DNA of 20,922 nucleotides from Bacteroidales bacterium GP4. GTDB lineage: Bacteria; Bacteroidota; Bacteroidia; Bacteroidales; Muribaculaceae. The stretch lies in NCBI GenBank assembly GCA_001701065.1, contig DAAL01000210.1, positions 2,940 through 23,861 on the forward strand. Reading direction: 5' to 3'. The number at the start of each line of letters is the position of its first letter. Positions within the stretch are counted from its first letter, which is position 1. Below are positions 16,402-20,922 of this stretch, in pieces. A model generated the notes under the pieces. It was not told the origin of the DNA. It saw nothing but the letters and a program-made list of their open reading frames with translations, and searched no databases. Both the position numbers and the translations under genes were made by a program.

Positions 16402-16938
16402 ATGACTAACTTTCACGATTTGATAGTCAACCGCCGAAGCATCCGCAAGTTTACCCATGAAGAGATTTCGGCTGATGACGTAAAGACCATTATGGAAGCC
16501 GCTTTGATGGCACCTACCTCCAAAAGTACACGAGCATGGCAATTCGTATTGGTAGAAGACTCCGAAAAACTTCTCGCATTGAGCAAGTGCAAAGAGCATG
16601 GAGCGCACCCCATAGCCGACGCATCATTGGCTATAGTGGTGGCGATAGATGTTGAAGCCACCGATCCGTGGATTGAGGACGCTTCCATAGCCGCTACCTA
16701 CATTCAGCTGCAGGCTCAGGACTTGGGTCTTGGTTCTTGCTGGATTCAAGTGAGAGGAAGAGAGGTCAACGAAGAACTGGAATCGGAAACCTATGTACAA
16801 AATATCCTTGACATGCCTGACACCATCCTTCCGGTGTGCATCATAGCACTCGGACATCCCGACGAGGAAAAAAAGCCTCAGGCATTGGACAAACTCAAAT
16901 GGGAGAAAGTGCATATAGGAACATGGCAGGAGAAATAA
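16402..16938 (+). CDS. Nitroreductase family FMN-dependent oxidoreductase
   Basis: A 178-residue flavoprotein. The N-terminal NRRSIRKFTHEEIS and APTSKSTRAWQFVLVED are the FMN-phosphate and dimer signatures of the family; LGSCWIQ and the C-terminal IALGHPDEEKKP complete the fold. Members reduce nitro compounds, quinones or flavins with NAD(P)H as dimers; the physiological substrate here is not known. The gene begins 16 bases after the SPOR protein gene, and the next gene starts 16 bases before its end, so it is in the middle of an operon. Cytoplasmic, normal length for the short class. Confidence 0.92.
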   Translation: MTNFHDLIVNRRSIRKFTHEEISADDVKTIMEAALMAPTSKSTRAWQFVLVEDSEKLLALSKCKEHGAHPIADASLAIVVAIDVEATDPWIEDASIAATYIQLQAQDLGLGSCWIQVRGREVNEELESETYVQNILDMPDTILPVCIIALGHPDEEKKPQALDKLKWEKVHIGTWQEK

Positions 16939-17726
16939 CATCCCGTTCCGGCTCCCTTAAAGTAGTTATACTGGGAGCAGGCAATGTAGCTACACATCTC
17001 GCAATGGCTCTTAACGAGCATTGCGAGATTCTTCAAATATATAACCGTACTCTTCAGAAAGCTCGGGCTATCGCTGACCGGATAAATGCCGAGGCAGTGG
17101 ATGACGTAAAGGACATAAGCAATGACGCTGACCTTTATATAATAGCACTAAGCGACGACGCTATTCTTCCCACGGTTGAAAAACTCGGCAAGCGCAAAGG
17201 GATATGGGTCCACACATCCGGCTCCACTCCGCTCGAAGTATTGGCACCGCTCAGCGAAAATATAGGAGTATTCTACCCGATGCAGACATTCACCAAGAAT
17301 GTGCCGGTGCACTTCCCCGATGTGCCCCTTTTTCTTGAAGCATCATCCCCGGAAGTGGAAAGGACACTGCATTCACTCGCCGAAAAGCTCACATCCCATG
17401 TCAAAACCATCTCGTCACGACAAAGACAGTTGCTTCACATAGCCGCAGTATTCGCATGTAACTTTACTGACTTCATGTGGATGGAATCGGCTAAACTTCT
17501 TGAATCGATAGGAAGCGACTTCTCGGTGATGCGACCGCTTATTGATGCCACATTCCGCAAAGCCGTAACCTACGGACCTAAAGACTCACTTACCGGTCCG
17601 GCACGACGCGGCGACGCCAAAGTCATCGCCCGGCATCTCGGAGAACTGTCAGGCGACACCAAAGAGATATACCGGCTTCTGTCCGACAGCATAATCAAAA
17701 CATTTCACGAACCCCAACATGAGTAA
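16923..17726 (+). CDS. Rossmann-fold and DUF2520 domain protein
   Basis: A 267-residue protein from ATG 16923. Residues 12-30 hold the dinucleotide-binding loop (VVILGAGNVATHLAMAL), and the N-terminal half resembles F420-dependent NADP reductase/ProC-like Rossmann domains (DLYIIALSDDAI, WVHTSGSTPLEVL). The C-terminal half is the helical DUF2520 domain, which resembles 6-phosphogluconate dehydrogenase-like dimerisation domains (HIAAVFACNFTDFMW, SLTGPARRGDAKVI). The reaction is unknown; a 2-hydroxyacid or imine dehydrogenase would fit the fold. Start chosen just inside the nitroreductase gene because the upstream in-frame extension matches nothing. It overlaps the next gene by 8 bases. Confidence 0.88.
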   Translation: MAGEITSRSGSLKVVILGAGNVATHLAMALNEHCEILQIYNRTLQKARAIADRINAEAVDDVKDISNDADLYIIALSDDAILPTVEKLGKRKGIWVHTSGSTPLEVLAPLSENIGVFYPMQTFTKNVPVHFPDVPLFLEASSPEVERTLHSLAEKLTSHVKTISSRQRQLLHIAAVFACNFTDFMWMESAKLLESIGSDFSVMRPLIDATFRKAVTYGPKDSLTGPARRGDAKVIARHLGELSGDTKEIYRLLSDSIIKTFHEPQHE

Positions 17727-18243
17727 AATCAATTACGACCTTTCCAAAATAAAAGCAGTGGCTTTCGATGTGGACGGCGTGCTGTCGCCTTCCACAATTC
17801 CGCTTTCACCTGACGGAATCCCGTCACGCATGGTCAATATCAAGGATGGCTACGCTCTGCAGCTCGCCGTGAAGCACGATTTCCTGATTTCAATAATATC
17901 GGGTGCCAATGACGATGCTATAGCCGTGCGTTACGGAGCACTCGGAATCAAGGACATATTCCTGCGCGCATCCACTAAGATTGACATTCTGAAGGGCTGG
18001 ATGAGCCGTTACTCTTTGTCGCCTGAAGAGGTGGCATTTGTGGGCGACGACATCCCCGATTATGAATGCATGAAGGCGGTAGGGCTTGCAGTGGCTCCCT
18101 CCGACGCGGCTGTCGAAATCAAAGAGATAGCACAATACATCTCGCCGGTAAAAGGGGGTTACGGAGTGGCAAGGGACCTCTTGGAAGAGATTATGAAATC
18201 ACAGAATCAATGGATGAGCACAGCCAAGGCTTTCGGATGGTAA
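17719..18243 (+). CDS. kdsC: KdsC-like HAD phosphatase (3-deoxy-D-manno-octulosonate 8-phosphate phosphatase)
   Basis: A 174-residue cap-less HAD phosphatase. Motif I FDVDGVLS carries the nucleophile Asp17 and acid Asp19; motif II is IISGAND, motif III the Lys in STKIDIL, motif IV GDDIPDYE. The C-terminal GGYGVARDLLEEIM loop is typical of KdsC, which in tetramers inserts the tail of one subunit in the next active site. It removes phosphate from Kdo 8-phosphate for the inner core of lipopolysaccharide. In Bacteroidetes this gene is often next to DUF2520 and maf as here. Related YrbI-like members with other sugar phosphates as substrate cannot be excluded. Its stop TAA overlaps the maf ATG by one base. 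Confidence 0.9.
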   Translation: MSKINYDLSKIKAVAFDVDGVLSPSTIPLSPDGIPSRMVNIKDGYALQLAVKHDFLISIISGANDDAIAVRYGALGIKDIFLRASTKIDILKGWMSRYSLSPEEVAFVGDDIPDYECMKAVGLAVAPSDAAVEIKEIAQYISPVKGGYGVARDLLEEIMKSQNQWMSTAKAFGW

Positions 18244-18821
18244 TGGACATGAACAATCACGTTATTCTTCTTGCGTCAAAATCGCCCCGCCGTCAAGAAC
18301 TGATGCAGTTGCTTGACCTGAAATTTGAGATTCCGGCATCGATAGAGGTTGAAGAAACTTATCCCTTGTCGCTCCCGGCTGAGAAAGTGCCGGAGTATCT
18401 GTCACAAAAGAAAGCGTCGGCTTACCGGAATACCCTAAAAGGAAATGAGATACTGGTGACCGCTGACACTGTGGTAATACTCGGCTCGGAAATTTTAGGA
18501 AAGCCGCATTCCGAGGACGACGCTATCGACATGCTCAAAAAGCTCTCAGGCAATACCCATAAAGTAGTAACAGGAGTGACCATAACATCCTCTGCCATGC
18601 AAAAAACATTTTCTGCTATAACCGAAGTGGATTTTGACATTTTATCTGACGAGGATATCCGCCATTATGTCAGCCACTACCGTCCGCTTGACAAGGCTGG
18701 AGCTTACGGCATTCAGGAATGGATAGGCGCGGTGGGGATAAAAGCCATCAGAGGAAGTTTCTATAACGTGATGGGGCTTCCGGTGCATAGGCTTTATAAA
18801 GAGCTTAGAGCCTTCAATTAA
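18243..18821 (+). CDS. maf: Maf-family nucleotide pyrophosphatase (dTTP/UTP type)
   Basis: A 192-residue house-cleaning enzyme that hydrolyses non-canonical or excess nucleotides (dTTP/UTP and modified forms) to the monophosphate. The family signature ASKSPRRQELM begins at residue 11; VTADTVVIL, HKVVTGVTI and DKAGAYGIQE follow. The Gln-Glu in AGAYGIQE fits the YhdE-like dTTP/UTP subfamily. Start ATG 18243 overlaps the stop of kdsC as TAATG; an ATG six bases later (18249) is an equal alternative, and the long upstream in-frame extension would lie inside kdsC. Last gene of the operon: it runs 8 bases into the end of the convergent gene with no terminator between. Confidence 0.93.
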   Translation: MDMNNHVILLASKSPRRQELMQLLDLKFEIPASIEVEETYPLSLPAEKVPEYLSQKKASAYRNTLKGNEILVTADTVVILGSEILGKPHSEDDAIDMLKKLSGNTHKVVTGVTITSSAMQKTFSAITEVDFDILSDEDIRHYVSHYRPLDKAGAYGIQEWIGAVGIKAIRGSFYNVMGLPVHRLYKELRAFN

Positions 18822-19980
18822 CTTTAACCACGAAAGAGAATGCACCGCCAGGTGTCAAAGCAAGTTCGCCGCCGACTAACTTCCCGTTGCTGACCACAGG
18901 ACAGCATATCGACTCAACGAAGGGAGCAACCCTATATGTGCCCCGGCTATCGCTATTCATGTATCGGTCATGGAACAGCCGTGCGACAACTCCCATGGTC
19001 ATGCGCAAGTTAAGCTCTATACAAGGCATCACGTTATTATCAGCGTCAAGAAGCATGTCGACTCCGAAATATCCGTCATAACTTTCCCCTATCACGTTTT
19101 CAAGTACCTGCGGAAGCATTGACTCGACAGCAGCCAATTGCCGTGGCGATGCCCCAGCGGCGATTAACACCTCTTTAAGATATTCGTTGCTTCCCAGTAC
19201 ATTCCCGCCGTAGGCTGTCCCGCGCTCGTTAAAAAACACGCTGTATCCTATAAATGTCACCTTCCCTGCATCGGCACGGAACAACATAGCAAAATCACGT
19301 TTCTTCACAAGTCCTTTCTCAGCTATTATGCTTCCTTGCTTTTTTATTATGGAGGATATACGTGATTCATACTTCGGAGTCATAGCGTCAACAGCCATCA
19401 CCCCTCTGCCGGAACTTGACCAAGGAGCTTTAAAATAAGTCACCGGATAAGAAGCTGCAATGCGCCTCGCTTCCTCCACCGTGAATATCTCTTTAGGCAA
19501 CGGAGGCAAAGGCAGGACGGAAGCTTCCTTAAGTTTCTCCAATATATTTATAGATGTACGCCGATGGCTTAACTGACGTATCTTTTCTATTCTGTTGTCA
19601 TCAATGACATCGCATCCGATCACCTTTAATTGCCTTTTTGCGTCATGCGACCATCCCCACGGTGCTCCGGCATAACCTTCCGCGCCGCGCCCCTCATTCC
19701 AAAGGTTGCCGCTTACCGGAAACTGTGACTTTATTTTCTCCATCCATTCTCCCGGCACCTCGGGCGCATAGACCATATCCCCGTCGCGGCACCACCACAA
19801 CGGCAATGCCGCCCCTGCCACATGAAGGTCATGCACCATCCGTGGCATATTATATGACTTGTCGCCAAGTCCAAGACACACATCATTTTCTGGATTAAAC
19901 AGATGCAGTTTTCTTTCTTTAGCGGAACATTCCATTTCTTTTTTCTTTGCAAAAGATATTTTATGTGTAAAATTAATCAA
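18814..19980 (-). CDS. Conserved protein with ATP-grasp-like fold, function unknown
   Basis: A 388-residue soluble protein that I cannot assign to a pathway. It begins, after a variable basic stretch, with KLHLFNPENDVCLG. The centre shows ATP-grasp features: KAPWSSSGRGVM (Lys at about 183 with a small-residue loop for ATP) and later YFGVDMLLDADNN followed by CIELNLRMTMG, where Glu (about 322) and Asn (about 324) would hold magnesium. So an ATP-dependent carboxylate ligase is likely; the acceptor is unknown. The gene stands alone on the minus strand, divergent from the NfnA-like gene, and its last 8 bases overlap maf tail to tail. ATG 19935 (residue 16) is an alternative start closer to the conserved part. 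Confidence 0.78.
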   Translation of the reverse strand: MINFTHKISFAKKKEMECSAKERKLHLFNPENDVCLGLGDKSYNMPRMVHDLHVAGAALPLWWCRDGDMVYAPEVPGEWMEKIKSQFPVSGNLWNEGRGAEGYAGAPWGWSHDAKRQLKVIGCDVIDDNRIEKIRQLSHRRTSINILEKLKEASVLPLPPLPKEIFTVEEARRIAASYPVTYFKAPWSSSGRGVMAVDAMTPKYESRISSIIKKQGSIIAEKGLVKKRDFAMLFRADAGKVTFIGYSVFFNERGTAYGGNVLGSNEYLKEVLIAAGASPRQLAAVESMLPQVLENVIGESYDGYFGVDMLLDADNNVMPCIELNLRMTMGVVARLFHDRYMNSDSRGTYRVAPFVESICCPVVSNGKLVGGELALTPGGAFSFVVKVN

Positions 19981-19998
19981 TTATATCAAAATTCTGTG

Positions 19999-20006
19999 TA
20001 TTTTTG
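19999..20006 (+). promoter_or_regulatory. -7 element upstream of the NfnA-like gene
   Basis: TATTTTTG fits TAnnTTTG and would start transcription about 40 bases before the ATG at 20053. No TTTG is present at -33. The 72-base region also serves the divergent gene, for which no clear promoter was found. Confidence 0.42.
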
Positions 20007-20052
20007 CAAAATAGAATAACAATACCATTCTTATTTTGTAAATAAACTGATT

Positions 20053-20835
20053 ATGAATAAAATTCTTGAGAAAGAGCATTTCTCGGAAAAAGTAGTAAAG
20101 CTTATCGTCGAGGCTCCGGCTATTGCCGCATCACGCAAGCCAGGACATTTTGTCATAGTAAGAGCCTGCGAACACGGCGAAAGAATCCCCTTGACTATAG
20201 CTGATGCTGACGTTAAGAGAGGAACAATAACACTTGTCATCCAGAATGTCGGGGTGTCAACAGCTAAAATATGCGCATTGGAGCCGGGCGACTGTCTCGC
20301 TGATGTAGTGGGTCCGCTCGGACAAGCCACCCACATAGAGAAAGTGGGCACTGTGGTGTGTTGCGGTGGAGGTGTAGGCGTTGCGCCGCTGCTCCCTATC
20401 GTTAAAGGCATGAAAGAAGCCGGCAACAAAGTAATCACCGTATTAGCCGCCCGAACCAAAGACCTCATCATCCTTGAAGAACAGGTGCGCCCCTACTCTG
20501 ATGAAGTCATCATAATGACCGACGACGGAAGTTACGGGCAAAAAGGACTTGTGACTAACGGAGTGGAATCGGTCATCAACCGTGAGAAAGTGGATTTGGC
20601 GGTAACCATAGGTCCGGCGGTTATGATGAAATTCGTATCATTGCTTACAAAGAAATATGATATACCCACCATGTGCTCACTCAACACAATCATGGTGGAC
20701 GGAACCGGAATGTGCGGAGCTTGTAGAGTCACCGTCGACGGAAAAACCAAGTTCGTGTGCATTGACGGCCCCGAATTTGACGCGCACAAGGTGGATTTTG
20801 ACGAAATGATGATGCGTCTTCGTTCCTATAATTAA
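20053..20835 (+). CDS. Sulfide/dihydroorotate dehydrogenase-like FAD/NAD-binding protein (NfnA/SudB-like)
   Basis: A 260-residue flavoprotein. The N-terminal FAD-binding domain contains KPGHFVIVRACEHGERIPLTI (FAD loop); the NAD-binding domain starts at CCGGGVGVAPLLPIV; and the C-terminal MCGACRV with a later FVCIDGP (and CSL before it) gives the cysteines for a [2Fe-2S] cluster. This is the architecture of the small subunit of NADH-dependent ferredoxin:NADP oxidoreductase (NfnA) and of sulfide dehydrogenase SudB, both relatives of the PyrK electron-transfer subunit. The next open frame begins 22 bases later, where the glutamate-synthase-like NfnB partner normally lies. NfnAB balances ferredoxin, NADH and NADPH by electron bifurcation in anaerobes. 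Alone, the sequence does not separate NfnA from SudB or from a PyrK-type role. Confidence 0.9.
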   Translation: MNKILEKEHFSEKVVKLIVEAPAIAASRKPGHFVIVRACEHGERIPLTIADADVKRGTITLVIQNVGVSTAKICALEPGDCLADVVGPLGQATHIEKVGTVVCCGGGVGVAPLLPIVKGMKEAGNKVITVLAARTKDLIILEEQVRPYSDEVIIMTDDGSYGQKGLVTNGVESVINREKVDLAVTIGPAVMMKFVSLLTKKYDIPTMCSLNTIMVDGTGMCGACRVTVDGKTKFVCIDGPEFDAHKVDFDEMMMRLRSYN

Positions 20836-20857
20836 TTTTTCAGAAATATCTCTAATC

Positions 20858-20922
20858 ATGATATCCAACAACACTTCATCTCCCCGTGATGCCCAATGGC
20901 TTTGCCGAATTCTCCGCGTTCG
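20858..20922 (+). CDS. Start of a downstream gene, possibly the NfnB/glutamate synthase-like partner (cut by the window edge)
   Basis: ATG 20858 opens a frame (MISNNTSSPRDAQWLCRILR) that runs to the window edge, 22 bases after the NfnA-like gene. Position favours the large NfnB/GltA-like subunit, whose N-termini in Bacteroidetes carry a similar basic, Trp-containing stretch; 21 residues are too few for a sound assignment. Confidence 0.45.
   Translation, partial: MISNNTSSPRDAQWLCRILRV

Noticed and set aside
18066..18242. N-terminal extension of maf
   Set aside because: It lies wholly within kdsC in another frame; Maf proteins start just before the SKSPRR motif.

Overview
The window looks like chromosomal core DNA from a member of the Bacteroidales; a gut Muribaculaceae-type genome would fit, but the family is an inference. 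The reasons are: the short primary sigma factor without region 1.1; several exact matches to the Bacteroides-type promoter (TTTG, 19 bases, TAnnTTTG); the near absence of Shine-Dalgarno sites; a fused FeoA-FeoB; the HU-CCDC81/SPOR protein; and typical Bacteroidales neighbour pairs (ispD-recG, kdsC-maf). There is no rRNA, recognisable tRNA, insertion sequence, integrase, phage gene or CRISPR array, and base composition looks even throughout.

Layout. 1-1380: the tail of a radical SAM protein translationally coupled to its usual DUF4130 partner, a putative DNA modification or repair pair. 1386-3992: a ferrous iron transporter (FeoAB fusion) behind an AT-rich inverted repeat and closed by a strong terminator. 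4077-5862: a periplasmic HtrA/Deg protease, whose 3' flank folds into two small hairpins and a terminator that could be a small RNA. 5977-7240: a tiny Gly/Pro-rich lipoprotein, then rpoD with its own consensus promoter and a two-way terminator. 7257-8487 (minus): a membrane VKOR-type disulfide-forming protein with a degenerate C39-like N-terminus, overlapping a His-rich lipoprotein gene. 8488-8768: a divergent control region with sigma-54-like elements. 8769-10756: groES-groEL. 10770-13604: ispD-recG, overlapping by ATGA. 13796-15337: ndk and an M23/LysM envelope peptidase. 15391-18821: a five-gene operon (HU-CCDC81/SPOR, nitroreductase, DUF2520 dehydrogenase-like, KdsC-like phosphatase, Maf). 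18814-19980 (minus): an unassigned ATP-grasp-like protein. 20053 to the end: an NfnA/SudB-like flavoprotein and the start of what may be its partner.

Themes. Many of the genes serve the cell envelope and stress: HtrA, VKOR, GroESL, M23/LysM, SPOR, KdsC and lipoproteins. The rest are housekeeping: isoprenoid synthesis, recombination, nucleotide pools and iron uptake.

The most interesting signals are three. First, the two small lipoproteins on either side of rpoD share a cysteine-anchored [FY]WG[IV][DE] motif at identical spacing but carry quite different low-complexity tails. Second, the groESL/VKOR intergenic region holds near-consensus -24/-12 elements facing both ways around an inverted repeat. 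Third, the HU-CCDC81 gene appears to be leaderless. I did not find a complete novel defence or mobile system; most of the window is conserved core genome.
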